In this document: positions 26,570-35,650 of the stretch, piece after piece
How the letters are laid out: every line of letters starts with the position of its first letter
Position numbering within the stretch: the stretch's first letter is position 1
Source of the DNA: Phaeobacter porticola
Lineage (GTDB): Bacteria; Pseudomonadota; Alphaproteobacteria; Rhodobacterales; Rhodobacteraceae
DNA length: 64,000 bases
NCBI RefSeq assembly: GCF_001888185.1
Contig: NZ_CP016364.1
Span: 1,612,001-1,676,000 of the forward strand
Reading direction: 5' to 3'
Program-made: the position numbers and the translations under genes
Notes under the pieces: generated by a model
Seen by the model: the letters and a program-made list of their open reading frames with translations, nothing else
The model's database searches: none
What the model was told of the DNA's origin: nothing

Positions 26570-28207
26570 TTACCCTTGTACGCCGGGCAACACCACCCCT
26601 GCCCGTTCTAGCGCCGCCCATACCTTGGCGTCACGGTCATAGATGTCGCGGCGGTATTCTGGCTGGCCTTTTTCGGTCACAAAGGCGGTGCGATAGATGA
26701 TATGCACCGGGACCTTTTGATCCAGTACCACTTTGGTTTCTTTGCCGCTGTTGAGGATACGATGAAAGAAATCTTTGGGGTTTTCCGTCTGGCGTGCCAG
26801 CAAAGCATATGCAAATTCAAAGGGTTGCGCCAAGCGAATGCAGCCGTGTGAAAAGGCGCGCACCTCGCGTTGGAACAGACTCTTTTGCGGCGTGTCATGC
26901 AGGTAGATATTGTATTTGTTCGGGAACATAAACTTTACCAGCCCCAACGCGTTCTTCGCACTAGGCGGCTGTCGCATTGCAAAGGGGAACGTGCGTGCGG
27001 TGTATTGCGAGAAATCGACCGCACCGCGGTTCACTTTGCGGCCCCGGCTGTCGGTGATTTCGATATGGCTGACTGCGTTGGGGTTGCTGCGCAGCTTTGG
27101 AAGATATTCCTTGGTCACGATGGATCGCGGGACGTACCAGCTTGGGTTAATGACCAGATGTTCCATCTCGTCGGAAAATTCCGGCGAGCGACGGTCGGCG
27201 TTATCCTTCCCGATAACAGAGCGCGTCACAAAGGTGACTTCGCCATTGTCGATGATCTTGGCAGTAAAATCTGTCTGATTGACCAGCACATGGCGACTGC
27301 CCCGGTCCGGAGTCAGCCAGCGTTCCCGTTCCATCGCGACAATCACCGATTTCAACCTTGCAGAGACCGGCTTGTTGATTTCCTTGAGTGTGCCACCACC
27401 CGCGACGCCATCGGCCGTCAGCCCGTGATCGGCTTGGAATTGCTGGACGGCCCGCTCCAGCGCGGTGTCATAGCTGCGCGCGGCACTTCGTGGCAGATAT
27501 CCCATCGCAATAAGACGGTTTCGCAGTGCAATCACCGGCTGCCCGCTATCGCCCCGCTCCAGTTTTTTGGCCGAAACACGTGGTCCCCAACCGCCGATGT
27601 CCTGAAGCTTTTCAAGCCGCATCTTTTCGCGCAGCAGCGCCTGATATTGCGCAGTTTGCGGGGCAAGGCTACGCAGATAAGCCACCGGGGCCTCATCACG
27701 AATTCCGGTCAGATAAGCGGCAAAATCGGGTTGATGTTTCTTGCGGACAATACCGTCATCAATCCGACGAGGTTCCAGTAGACCGGTTTGCAGATCGCTG
27801 GCATAGCCGACCAGCGCGCGGCTCATCGCAACTTCGGCCCGACCCAGATCACGGGTTGTGCGAATATCAGCCAAGATCTGCATAAGCTCGTTCATCTCGT
27901 TTGCCCGGTCGGGAAGCCCGTGAATCGGTGCCTCACCAAGGGCCCGGAACAACGCTGCACGGCGCGTGCGCGATGCGTCGTCACTGCCGGTCCAGATCGC
28001 GGCATAGCCGGTTTCGCGATAGAACTGTGCTACGGGATCGCTTGCAGATGCAGCTTCGGCAACCGCTTGCTTAAAGGCCGTGACCTGCGCCTGTGCTGGC
28101 GCCACATTCGCCCCAAGTGCAAATCCACCAAGCGCGAGCGCAAATAGGCCCGCCTGAAAGCGTGGCCTGATGGTTGAAATGGCGCGGGTCAGCAAAACAG
28201 GCGACAT
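26570..28207 (-). CDS. L,D-transpeptidase (YcbB/LdtD-like)
   Basis: From MSPVLLTRA (ATG at 28207, GAGGA upstream; a GTG 33 bases earlier is less likely) the product is about 545 residues. An N-terminal hydrophobic export segment ends near APAQAQ. A helical domain follows, then a peptidoglycan-binding domain (QPVIALRNRLIAMGYLPRSA to VQQFQADHGLTADGVAG). The YkuD catalytic domain carries HDTPQKSLFQREVRAFSHGCIRL with the nucleophilic Cys. It forms 3-3 peptidoglycan cross-links or links Braun-type lipoprotein. The divergent DUF882 gene repeats the ycbB-ycbK neighbourhood of E. coli. Confidence 0.93.
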   Translation of the reverse strand: MSPVLLTRAISTIRPRFQAGLFALALGGFALGANVAPAQAQVTAFKQAVAEAASASDPVAQFYRETGYAAIWTGSDDASRTRRAALFRALGEAPIHGLPDRANEMNELMQILADIRTTRDLGRAEVAMSRALVGYASDLQTGLLEPRRIDDGIVRKKHQPDFAAYLTGIRDEAPVAYLRSLAPQTAQYQALLREKMRLEKLQDIGGWGPRVSAKKLERGDSGQPVIALRNRLIAMGYLPRSAARSYDTALERAVQQFQADHGLTADGVAGGGTLKEINKPVSARLKSVIVAMERERWLTPDRGSRHVLVNQTDFTAKIIDNGEVTFVTRSVIGKDNADRRSPEFSDEMEHLVINPSWYVPRSIVTKEYLPKLRSNPNAVSHIEITDSRGRKVNRGAVDFSQYTARTFPFAMRQPPSAKNALGLVKFMFPNKYNIYLHDTPQKSLFQREVRAFSHGCIRLAQPFEFAYALLARQTENPKDFFHRILNSGKETKVVLDQKVPVHIIYRTAFVTEKGQPEYRRDIYDRDAKVWAALERAGVVLPGVQG

Positions 28208-28581
28208 GTGGTTACGGTCCTCAAATGAATTGATTTTCACAGCTTAAAGCTGCCTACATGAAATCCTGGTAAACGCCAGCCCCTGCTGTCCAATCACATT
28301 TTGATCAGCGCATCGCGGCAACAGATGATTACGTTATATACGCCTCAGCAGCAGTGTTCCCGCCTGTGGCCGCGCCGACACGCAGAGGGGAAATTAACCA
28401 TTTATTTCCCTTTTGCGCAAAAAATTGCCGAAATTCACGGCTCATGTCGAGCTGCAACATTCAAAACTTGGCGCACGATTCTGTATGTGCAATACAGTTG
28501 TCGCAAGGAAACAGGACCACGAACCGCTCGTAACATCGGGCACAGGCAGAGACTTCAGGCGTACGGGACAACGCAGTGACA
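28208..28581. other. Divergent intergenic region with a short palindrome
   Basis: This 374-base stretch separates the minus-strand L,D-transpeptidase gene from the plus-strand DUF882 gene and must hold both promoters. The only clear structure seen is the inverted repeat CTGTAT-N5-ATACAG at 28481-28497, about 85 bases before the DUF882 start, a possible operator. No convincing gene or sigma-70 promoter was found by eye. Confidence 0.5.
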
Positions 28582-29151
28582 ATGGCAACTACTGATAAAT
28601 CGGGATTTTCCCGTCGTGCTCTGTTGGGCGCGTTCGCGGCAACAACCTTGGTCGCCGCTCCAACCTTCTCCAATGCGGCTGGTTTTCTGCGTGGCGCAGG
28701 CGATATCCGACGGATCCGGATGTTTTCTGGCCGCACGGGTGAACGGATCGATATGGTCTATTGGATTGATGGTAAATATATCAAAGACGCGGTCAAAGAA
28801 GTGAACCACTTCATGCGTGACTGGCGCAACGATCAGGTCAAGGAAATCGACCTGCGTACCATCGACATAATGGCGGCGTCGCATAACTTGCTCGACGTTA
28901 ATGAGCCTTACATGATGTTATCTGGCTATCGCAGCCCCAAGACCAACGCCATGCTGCGCAGCCGCTCTCGCGGCGTTGCCAAAAACTCGCTTCATATGCG
29001 CGGCCAAGCCGCCGACCTGCGCCTGAGCTCGCGCTCTGTTTCGCAGATGGCAAACGCCGCCAAAGCCTGCCGCGCTGGCGGTGTTGGAAAATACCGAGGT
29101 TCGAATTTCGTTCATATGGATTGCGGCGTAGTCCGCAGCTGGAACGGTTAA
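28582..29151 (+). CDS. DUF882 / YcbK-like peptidase M15-fold protein, Tat-exported
   Basis: The 189-residue product begins MATTDKSGFSRRALLGAFAATTLVAAPTFSNAAG, a twin-arginine signal (SRRALLG). The mature domain is DUF882: MVYWIDGKYIKDAVKEVNHFMRDWRND, MLSGYRSPKTNAMLR, KNSLHMRGQAADLRL (His and Asp zinc ligands) and SNFVHMDCGVVRSW (third His). It is predicted to be a periplasmic zinc carboxypeptidase-like cell-wall protein, as for YcbK/MepK. The start is ambiguous: a GTG lies 6 bases upstream and neither has a good ribosome site. A terminator at 29232 ends the unit. Confidence 0.9.
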   Translation: MATTDKSGFSRRALLGAFAATTLVAAPTFSNAAGFLRGAGDIRRIRMFSGRTGERIDMVYWIDGKYIKDAVKEVNHFMRDWRNDQVKEIDLRTIDIMAASHNLLDVNEPYMMLSGYRSPKTNAMLRSRSRGVAKNSLHMRGQAADLRLSSRSVSQMANAAKACRAGGVGKYRGSNFVHMDCGVVRSWNG

Positions 29152-29231
29152 GCCAAAGCCGTCCCTGTTCCGACGGACCCGTTCGTTCCGGCATATCCGT
29201 CCATGTCTGCACCTCGCAACATTCCCCCGAG

Positions 29232-29264
29232 AAACCCGCGCCATCCCGGTTTGCGGGTTTTTTT
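29232..29264 (+). terminator. Terminator after the DUF882 gene
   Basis: Stem AAACCCGC/GCGGGTTT with a 13-base loop runs into T7, 80 bases after the stop codon. Confidence 0.88.
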
Positions 29265-29407
29265 GATGCGATCTTGCCTGGTGATTTCGCTGCTGTGACA
29301 TGTTTATCGTCCTTTATCGTCATAGTACAAACGCCTGAATTGAATTGTGGTTCCATTGTTTTTTGTCGTTGCAGAGCCATCCTGTCGCAGCTATACGACC
29401 TCTATTG

Positions 29408-29484
<77 letters not shown>

Positions 29485-29758
29485 TATATCCTAAGTTCTG
29501 ATATCAATCCCGATGTACTCTATTTCACAGTCAATCGGGGGTGGGTAGCGGCAAGACATGGCCGGTCCAGACTCGGAATATGGACGTCATCACGACTCCG
29601 CACTATTGTTATGCCATCCCGACAAATCCGGGGCGGGAGAGAGCGGCCTGCGTCCATGAGGAATGGTTTTACCCGTGGGTCGCTCGTTTAGCCTTCTCGG
29701 CGTCGCTTGGACTCGTGCCCGATAGCGATTTTCCAATCACATCTACCATCCATTCAAT
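29485..29758. other. Gap after tRNA-Arg with no supported gene
   Basis: The stretch between tRNA-Arg and the minus-strand terminator contains an 80-codon open frame (29541-29783) with no ribosome site and no recognisable family, and it runs into a terminator. No integrase, att-like repeat of the tRNA 3' end or other mobile-element trace is visible. Confidence 0.5.
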
Positions 29759-29786
29759 AAAAAAAGGCCAGACCGAAGCCTGACCT
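29759..29786 (-). terminator. Terminator of the one-carbon operon
   Basis: On the minus strand AGGTCAGGC-TTCG-GTCTGGCCT forms a 9-base-pair stem with two G-U pairs on a UUCG tetraloop, followed by T7. It lies 25 bases after the methyltransferase stop. The G-U pairs work only on this strand, which fixes the direction. Confidence 0.88.
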
Positions 29787-29811
29787 CTCTGTCGCATGAT
29801 CTTGAGCTGGC

Positions 29812-30873
29812 TCAGGCGCGGCGGCGGCGACCACCGGCGCGCCCACCGCGGCCACGGCCTTCTTCGCCCTCTTTTGCGGGCTCTTTGTTGGCCTTGATCC
29901 ATGCGCCACCATGCGGATCATTGTTGGTCAGCAGGTTGGCGGCGCGGATGGCCTCCATCTCCTTGCCTGGGCGCGGTTTGGTGGAACCCAATCCAAACAT
30001 CTGAACAAAAGCCTCGTCTTCCATACCCTCAGGCAGAGTGATGCCTGCAGCTTCGACTTCGGCACGTTTCTCTGCGATTTTCTTCTGATTGATCGGCAGG
30101 GCGACCGGGTTCATGATCGCGGAGGTCATGCCTGCACCCATTGCCATCGGCAGGAAGGCGTTGTTTATGCCGTGACGGTTTGGCAAGCCGAAGGACACAT
30201 TGGAAGCGCCGCAGGTGGTGTTAACACCCAGCTCCTCGCGCAGACGACGGACCAGGGCAAACACCTGAAGGCCGGCCGTTGCCATCGCGCCAATCGGCAT
30301 CACCAGCGGGTCAACGACGATGTCATGGGCGGGGATGCCAAAATCTGCGGCGCGTTCGACAATTTTCTTGGCCACGGCAAAGCGGACATCGGGATCTTCG
30401 GAGATACCAGTGTCATCATTGGAGATCGCCACAACTGGGACGTTGTACTTTTTGACCAGTGGCAGCACGTGCTCCAGCCGCTCTTCTTCACCGGTGACGG
30501 AATTCAGCAACGGACGGCCCTCGGCAGCCTGTAGACCGGCCTCAAGCGCGCCGGGAACCGAGGAGTCGATACAAAGCGGCGTATCGGTGAGCCCCTGCAC
30601 CAGCTCGACGATCTTGGTCATCAGCGGTGGCTCGGTCTCATTCGGGTTCGGGTTGGAATTGTAGACAACACCTGCATTGATATCCAAGATGTTGGCCCCG
30701 GCCATAACCTGCGCCAGCGCGTCTTTCTCAACGGTTGAGAAATCCCCGGCCTCAAGTTCCGCCGCCAGCTTCTTACGGCCGGTGGGGTTGATCCGTTCGC
30801 CGATCACGCAAAACGGTTGGTCAAAGCCCAGGATGGCGGTTTTTGTTTTAGATTCTACGACGGTACGGGTCAT
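29812..30873 (-). CDS. Methyltetrahydrofolate:corrinoid methyltransferase (pterin-binding)
   Basis: The 353-residue protein is a DHPS-like TIM barrel of the MeTr group: FCVIGERINPTGRKKLAAELEAGD, ANILDINAGVVYNSNPNPNE, PLCIDSSVPGALEAGL, LLNSVTGEEERL, IDIVVDPLVMPIG-type strand and TTCGASNVSFGLPNRHGIN. It moves the N5-methyl of methyl-THF to a corrinoid protein. Without attached Hcy- or B12-domains it looks like the pterin module of a split methionine synthase, as reported for Phaeobacter. The C-terminal tail is Arg/Gly-rich (RGRGGRAGGRRRRA), an unusual RNA-binding-like end. Confidence 0.9.
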   Translation of the reverse strand: MTRTVVESKTKTAILGFDQPFCVIGERINPTGRKKLAAELEAGDFSTVEKDALAQVMAGANILDINAGVVYNSNPNPNETEPPLMTKIVELVQGLTDTPLCIDSSVPGALEAGLQAAEGRPLLNSVTGEEERLEHVLPLVKKYNVPVVAISNDDTGISEDPDVRFAVAKKIVERAADFGIPAHDIVVDPLVMPIGAMATAGLQVFALVRRLREELGVNTTCGASNVSFGLPNRHGINNAFLPMAMGAGMTSAIMNPVALPINQKKIAEKRAEVEAAGITLPEGMEDEAFVQMFGLGSTKPRPGKEMEAIRAANLLTNNDPHGGAWIKANKEPAKEGEEGRGRGGRAGGRRRRA

Positions 30874-30876
30874 TGT

Positions 30877-31809
30877 TTATCCTTGGGAATTGACCGGCTG
30901 CGCTGCTGCGCCGCCGTTGTTGATGGCCCAGGTGGCGTTGGTTTTGATACCACCCAGCGGGAAGAAATGCACATTGGTGATGTTGAAATCCGGGTTTGCG
31001 GCCTTGTGGGCGGCCAGCTCGGCGATCACGTCGGTCGGCTCATAGGGCAACAGCAACTTGGACACGTCCATGGCCCTTTTTTGCAACACTTTCAGCGATG
31101 GGCCGACACCACAAGCAATGGCGAATTTGATCAACGTCTGAAGCTTTGCCGGACCCGCAATTCCGATGTGGATCGGCAGGTCAACGCCTGCGGCTTTGAT
31201 ATTGTCCGCCCATTCGATGATGGGCTTGGCTTCAAAGGCAAACTGCGTGGCCAGGGCCATTTCAGAGTCAGTACGCTCTGAAAATTTCTGTTTCCACAGA
31301 AGCGCATCAGCGACGTTCTTCATGCTTCCGTCGGGGTCAATATCTTTGTTGCCCTCGGGGTGACCTGCAACGTGCAAATTGGTAAATCCAGCTTTGTCGA
31401 ACAGCCCGGTTTCCAACAGTTGCATGGAGCTGTCGAATGCGCCATGAGGTTTGGCCACACCGCCGGCCAACAGCAGCGCCTGTTTGACGTCAGCTTCGCC
31501 CTGATAGCGTGCAATCCAATCGGCCAGCGTCGCCTCGTCCTGGATGATACGCGCTGGGAAATGCGGCATCACCGGATAACCTTCAGCGTTCAACCGCTTG
31601 GCGGTCTCGACCATTTCCTCAATCGGGGTGCCTTCGATATGGGCGATGTACACGCGGGTTCCGGCTGGCAGCAGGTCGCGGAAGTTCTCAACCTTGGAAG
31701 CGGTGCGGGGCATCACCTCGATCGAGTAGTTTTCCAGAAAGGCCTCGACCTCGGGGCTGGTGGGCTGGGTTGTCCCAGCATCGCGTTTTTTGAAGTTCAA
31801 CAAAGCCAT
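30877..31809 (-). CDS. Methylenetetrahydrofolate reductase-family protein
   Basis: From MALLNFKKRD (ATG at 31809, GGGAGG 5 bases upstream) the product is 310 residues. It is an MTHFR-type TIM barrel: EVMPRTASKVENFRDLLPAGTRVYIAHIEGTP, QALLLAGGVAKPHGAFDSSMQLLETGLF, NLHVAGHPEGNKDIDP and DLPIHIGIAGPAKLQTLIKFA. It would make 5-methyl-THF for the methyltransferase encoded 3 bases downstream. It is divergent from classic MetF (for example LHVAGHPEG in place of the usual VAGYPE-type phrase), so electron donor and direction are open. Confidence 0.85.
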   Translation of the reverse strand: MALLNFKKRDAGTTQPTSPEVEAFLENYSIEVMPRTASKVENFRDLLPAGTRVYIAHIEGTPIEEMVETAKRLNAEGYPVMPHFPARIIQDEATLADWIARYQGEADVKQALLLAGGVAKPHGAFDSSMQLLETGLFDKAGFTNLHVAGHPEGNKDIDPDGSMKNVADALLWKQKFSERTDSEMALATQFAFEAKPIIEWADNIKAAGVDLPIHIGIAGPAKLQTLIKFAIACGVGPSLKVLQKRAMDVSKLLLPYEPTDVIAELAAHKAANPDFNITNVHFFPLGGIKTNATWAINNGGAAAQPVNSQG

Positions 31810-31835
31810 AGTGGCCTCCCAAAAAGATGTCAGGC

Positions 31836-32132
31836 TCATGCCCATCCGTCGTTTGCGATCAGCGTCTTGAGCCGGTCCTGATCATATTCCGCTTCCAGAC
31901 GCTGGGCCTCGGCCTCAGCGACATCCGCCGGTTCACCGTCTACCGGATAGGCGGCGGCCTTGCGCCATTCTGCCAGATAGGCATCTGCGTCCTTTGCGTT
32001 CACTTTCATGGCGGCGCGGTCGATGGCTTGTTCAAACCGCTCTTCCAATTGGCGTTTGGCCCCGCGACGGCCTTTGCCGACGATGATTTGTGCTGGGATA
32101 TCGCGCCAGTAAACGATTGTGACGTCGGGCAT
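31836..32132 (-). CDS. Virulence-factor-domain small protein
   Basis: The 98-residue protein MPDVTIVYWRDIPAQIIVGKGR... matches the small family labelled virulence factor in domain databases, recognisable by WRDIPAQII and the LEERFEQAIDRAAMKVNA helix. It is charged and cytoplasmic, with no signal peptide. The family name comes from one early report and gives no mechanism. It is the first gene of the operon with MTHFR and the pterin methyltransferase (26-base gap), so a role in the corrinoid/methyl transfer system is a fair guess. Confidence 0.8.
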   Translation of the reverse strand: MPDVTIVYWRDIPAQIIVGKGRRGAKRQLEERFEQAIDRAAMKVNAKDADAYLAEWRKAAAYPVDGEPADVAEAEAQRLEAEYDQDRLKTLIANDGWA

Positions 32133-32455
32133 TGCCGTGGCTTCCTTTGCGTCTGGGTATGTGCGTTTCTAGTGTGGCATCGCAAGCGACGGTCGCCGGA
32201 TTTCGACCTGACATTGGTTTGGAGCGACCTTTTTAACGTCGTTCCTGAATAGCAATGCGGTCCGGCTCTGGCTACTGTGCGGCTGTCTCATAATATTCAT
32301 CAGCTTTATGAATTTGACCGGCAAAGCGTTCAAATTCGTTCAAAAATCGACAATGGGTGATCATGCAAATCTTCATCTCAGGCACCGGGCCACCTTGCAC
32401 GTGGCGATGAGCGAACATATGCTTGACGCAACACGATTATCGGAGGGCGTGAATC
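32133..32455. other. Divergent promoter region, one-carbon operon / ppx
   Basis: These 323 bases separate the minus-strand one-carbon operon from the plus-strand ppx/gppA gene. They must hold both promoters. No gene, riboswitch core or clear terminator was recognised; a TTAAAAAGG-like run on the minus strand near 32231 was considered and not accepted as a SAM-II element. Confidence 0.4.
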
Positions 32456-33568
32456 ATGGCGCCCAGGCGTTCTAAAGGTGCGGACGCATTTCCCCGAGCG
32501 GTAGAGAGCCCTGCACCGGCCCGACCAGATCCGGATGCGCTATATGCTGCGCTCGATCTGGGGACAAATAGCTGCCGGATGCTGATTGCCCAACCAAAGG
32601 GCAGCGGCTTTCATGTGGTGGACAGCTTCTCAAAGTCGGTGCAGCTTGGCGCCGGGCTGGAGCGGACCGGGCGTTTGTCGCGCGCGTCCATGGCGCGCAC
32701 CATTCAAGCGCTGCGGATTTGTCAGCAGAAACTCAAACGCAACCGCGTTAAACGGATGCGGCTGGTCGCGACCGAAGCCTGCCGTCGTGCCAAAAACGCG
32801 CGTGAGTTTATTCGCCAGGTCCGCCGTGAAACCGGATTGAATCTTGAAATTATTCAGCCAGAGGAAGAAGCACGCCTTGCAGTGATATCCTGCGCGCCGT
32901 TGGTGTCCACTAAGACAGACCAGTTGTTGGTGGTGGATATCGGTGGCGGGTCGACGGAACTGGTGTGGATTGATATCTCCTCCATCGCGCGCCGGGATCG
33001 GCCCTCTGCCATCATGCGGCTGCACGCTGGTTTCCATCCAGCAGAGAGCCCCTTTCCTGCGGCCAAAGTCGTTGACTGGATATCAGTGCCGCTGGGCGTT
33101 GCAACGCTGCGCGATCAGTTCAACGATGTGGAAGATGACGCCGCACGTTTCGCCCTGATGAGCTGGTTCTTTGAGGAAAACCTTGCGGATTTTGCCCCCT
33201 ACAAGGATGAGCAGACCCGCCAAGGGTTTCAGATCGTCGGCACCTCTGGCACGGTAACCACCGTTGCGGCCTCCCATCTGGGGTTGAAACGGTATGATCG
33301 GACCAAAGTAGATGGATTGCGCATGACCAGCGATCAGATTGACAAGGTCATACGCTCTTATCTAGAACTCGGCCCTCAGGGGCGGCGCAGCGATCCGCGC
33401 ATTGGCGAAGATCGGCAGGCGCTGATCATGTCAGGCGCGGCGATCCTGCAGGCGCTTTTGCGCTGCTGGCCGACAGATCGCCTGTCAGTGGCGGACCGAG
33501 GGCTGCGCGAAGGCCTGCTTTATGCACAGATGAGCGCCGATGGCGTATTGGAAGACGGGCCGTTCTGA
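32456..33568 (+). CDS. Ppx/GppA-family phosphatase (exopolyphosphatase)
   Basis: The 370-residue ASKHA-fold protein has the phosphate-1 motif ALDLGTNSCRMLIAQ, the ATEACRRAKNAREFIRQV helix, phosphate-2 motif LLVVDIGGGSTELVWI and GTSGTVTTVAASHL. It hydrolyses polyphosphate or pppGpp; which one cannot be decided. GGAGG lies 10 bases before the ATG. It is shorter than E. coli Ppx/GppA (about 500 residues) because it lacks the C-terminal HD-like domain. rlmE follows by 70 bases and is often its neighbour in Rhodobacteraceae. Confidence 0.92.
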   Translation: MAPRRSKGADAFPRAVESPAPARPDPDALYAALDLGTNSCRMLIAQPKGSGFHVVDSFSKSVQLGAGLERTGRLSRASMARTIQALRICQQKLKRNRVKRMRLVATEACRRAKNAREFIRQVRRETGLNLEIIQPEEEARLAVISCAPLVSTKTDQLLVVDIGGGSTELVWIDISSIARRDRPSAIMRLHAGFHPAESPFPAAKVVDWISVPLGVATLRDQFNDVEDDAARFALMSWFFEENLADFAPYKDEQTRQGFQIVGTSGTVTTVAASHLGLKRYDRTKVDGLRMTSDQIDKVIRSYLELGPQGRRSDPRIGEDRQALIMSGAAILQALLRCWPTDRLSVADRGLREGLLYAQMSADGVLEDGPF

Positions 33569-33638
33569 CGGCCACACACAGGATATGAGCGTCCGATAGC
33601 TGGCCAGATGCGGCCACGGGCGACAAGGAACAGCGGAT

Positions 33639-34379
33639 ATGGCAAAGACACCCACTGGCAAGAACACCTCCGGGCGCGGGCAGCGCGACCTGAAGGTCAA
33701 GGTCAAGACCGCCCGCGGGCGCAAGCTCAGCTCAACCCGCTGGTTGCAGCGGCAGTTGAACGACCCCTATGTCAAACGCGCGCAAGCCGAAGGTTATCGC
33801 GGACGTGCGGCCTATAAGATTATGGAAGTTGACGATAAATTCCGCTTTCTTGTGCCCGGCGCGCGAGTTGTCGATCTAGGCTGTGCCCCTGGTGGCTGGG
33901 CCCAGGTCGCGGTCAAGCGTATCAATTCAATGGGCGAACGGACCGACAAAGCCGTCGGTCGTATCATTGGCGTCGATTTGCAAGAGGTAGAGCCACTGGC
34001 GGGTGCAGAGTTCCATCAGCTGGATTTCATGGATGATGGTGCTGACGATCAGGTCAAGGGATGGCTGGGTGGCAAAGCCGATGTCGTAATGTCGGATATG
34101 GCGGCCGCCAGTTCTGGCCATAAACAAACGGACCACCTGCGGATCATCTCACTTTGCGAAACGGCTGCCTATTTCTCGTTTGACGTGCTGGAGATTGGTG
34201 GCACTTTTGTGGCCAAGGTTCTGGCGGGTGGGGCCGAAGGCGAATTGCAAAAGCTTCTCAAGCAGAAATTCACCAAGGTTTTTCACGTCAAACCGCCATC
34301 TTCACGGTCCGACAGCTCGGAGAAATTTGTAGTCGCCACAGGATTTCGCGGTAACGTTGCGGAGGCGACCGACGATTGA
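33639..34379 (+). CDS. rlmE: 23S rRNA (uridine-2552-2'-O)-methyltransferase RlmE
   Basis: The 246-residue protein is an FtsJ-type SAM methyltransferase. It has an Arg/Lys-rich N-terminus (about 1-45), [34 protein letters not shown] with the first catalytic Lys, SAM motif [15 protein letters not shown], the Asp in [14 protein letters not shown], Lys in [12 protein letters not shown] and Glu in [13 protein letters not shown], completing the K-D-K-E tetrad. It methylates the A-loop of 23S rRNA late in 50S assembly. AAGGA precedes the ATG. Confidence 0.97.
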   Translation: MAKTPTGKNTSGRGQRDLKVKVKTARGRKLSSTRWLQRQLNDPYVKRAQAEGYRGRAAYKIMEVDDKFRFLVPGARVVDLGCAPGGWAQVAVKRINSMGERTDKAVGRIIGVDLQEVEPLAGAEFHQLDFMDDGADDQVKGWLGGKADVVMSDMAAASSGHKQTDHLRIISLCETAAYFSFDVLEIGGTFVAKVLAGGAEGELQKLLKQKFTKVFHVKPPSSRSDSSEKFVVATGFRGNVAEATDD

Positions 34380-34430
34380 CGTCTGATTGAATGATCGACG
34401 GGGCAGATTGCTGCCCTGCCGCTAGTTTCA

Positions 34431-34637
34431 TCAAAGTCGCGCTATTTTATCCGGCGCGCTGCCAAAGGACCGCAGTGCCATAGCCTGCAAGGCTGCGGTT
34501 TCTTTAGATGCGCCCTCAGACCGCAGAAAGACATGCGGGTCATCCGCATATTGCCCCGGATCAACAAGGGCGCGCCGCTTTAGCAAGCGCTGCATGATGA
34601 ACTGGCTGGCTGGAAATTTGCTTTGCAAGACGCGCAT
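34431..34637 (-). CDS. Possible small hypothetical protein (68 residues)
   Basis: An in-frame ATG at 34637 has GAGGG 4 bases upstream, and the sequence (MQRLLKRRALVDPGQYADDPHVFLRSEG in the middle) has natural-looking composition. It has no signal peptide, membrane helix or known domain. The frame lies in the 400-base gap between rlmE and the convergent yihY-type gene, in the same orientation as the latter. It may be a real small gene or a chance frame. Confidence 0.3.
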   Translation of the reverse strand: MRVLQSKFPASQFIMQRLLKRRALVDPGQYADDPHVFLRSEGASKETAALQAMALRSFGSAPDKIARL

Positions 34638-34786
34638 ATGACCCTCATACCGTTGTCAGCCGGATTTCCCGGTGTTGGTCTGAGGATAAGCGACCCACTG
34701 GGCCGTGTTCATGACGCAATTGTGGCAAACCTGCCTTATTGTTGTGATTGACGAAACAATAACGATCTGGTTCTCCTACCTGTTTC

Positions 34787-35650
34787 CTAGGGTTTGCTTC
34801 TGGACGTCGGGTGTAGCAGCACGCCATTCAGCTCTGCCCCCAAAATCAAGATTGCAGAATTGAGATAGAGAAAAATCAGCGCAGCCATAGCGCCGGCCAG
34901 CCCCGCATATGTCGTGGAATAAGCTGCGAAGCTGCTGATATATATAGCAAAGGCCAGCCCCGCAGCCCACCACAATATCACTGTCAGTAGCACGCCCGGC
35001 AACACCTGCGTGAAGCGATGACGCTTGGCTGGAAGCACCATGTGAAAGGCGAAAACCGCGATCAGCGGGATCACTGCAACCAATATCCCATTCAAGCCGC
35101 TTTCCCAATCGCGGGTGAGTGGGACCTGCGGGAAGAAGCTCGCTAGGTGACGGGCATAGAGCGGCAGGATCAGTTCGAACACCGCTGCCGCCATGATGCC
35201 GGCACCGCCGAGAATCACCAGCCCGATGCACAACCCCCGGGTTTTCCAGAACGGACGTGTGTCCCGTTCATGATAGGCTTGTACGATCGCCAACCGTATC
35301 GCATCCACTCCGTTCGACGCAAAGTAGATCGCGATGACGCCGCCAAGCGTTACGACGCCGGTCGATGATGTTGCCAGAACCGAATAAACCTCGCGTACGA
35401 TGGGGTCTGATACGCTTTCGGGCCAAGAACCAAAGACCAGTTCGACCAGATTTTTCAGATCAATGCGGTCCGATAGGGACCCTGCCACCGCGCCTGTCAG
35501 CGCCACCGTGAACAGGATGAACGGGAACAGTGCCAGCATCAGCGACATTGCGATATGGCTGCTCAGCACCCAACCGTTCTTATCGTTGAACCGTTTGGCG
35601 GCCAGATACAACGCATAGGCGCCGGGCTTCACGTAGGGTCTGATGCTCAT
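34787..35650 (-). CDS. YihY/BrkB-family inner-membrane protein
   Basis: The 287-residue protein has about six transmembrane helices (first near 35-57: AMSLMLALFPFILFTVALTGAVAG) and the family phrases GVVTLGGVIAIYFASNGVDAIRLAIVQAYHERDTRPFWKTR and VLPGVLLTVILWWAAGLAFAIYISSFAAYSTTYAGLAGAMAALIFLYLNSAILILGAELN. The family was once misnamed ribonuclease BN and is now treated as a putative transporter or envelope factor. The substrate is unknown. It stands alone. Confidence 0.93.
   Translation of the reverse strand: MSIRPYVKPGAYALYLAAKRFNDKNGWVLSSHIAMSLMLALFPFILFTVALTGAVAGSLSDRIDLKNLVELVFGSWPESVSDPIVREVYSVLATSSTGVVTLGGVIAIYFASNGVDAIRLAIVQAYHERDTRPFWKTRGLCIGLVILGGAGIMAAAVFELILPLYARHLASFFPQVPLTRDWESGLNGILVAVIPLIAVFAFHMVLPAKRHRFTQVLPGVLLTVILWWAAGLAFAIYISSFAAYSTTYAGLAGAMAALIFLYLNSAILILGAELNGVLLHPTSRSKP

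Noticed and set aside
29541-29783. 80-codon frame after tRNA-Arg as a possible integration remnant
   Set aside because: No ribosome site, no family resemblance, no direct repeat of the tRNA end, and it runs into the minus-strand terminator at 29759.
32133-32455. Possible SAM-II or SAM/SAH riboswitch before the one-carbon operon
   Set aside because: A TTAAAAAGG-like run and a GCATTGC are present on the minus strand, but the pairing P1 stem of SAM-II could not be built and the SAM/SAH core is absent.
34736-34762. AT-rich inverted repeat (TTATTGTT/AACAATAA) as a yihY terminator
   Set aside because: The stem is weak, no T-run follows in the direction of the gene, and a 12-base spacer separates the arms. 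It may be chance.
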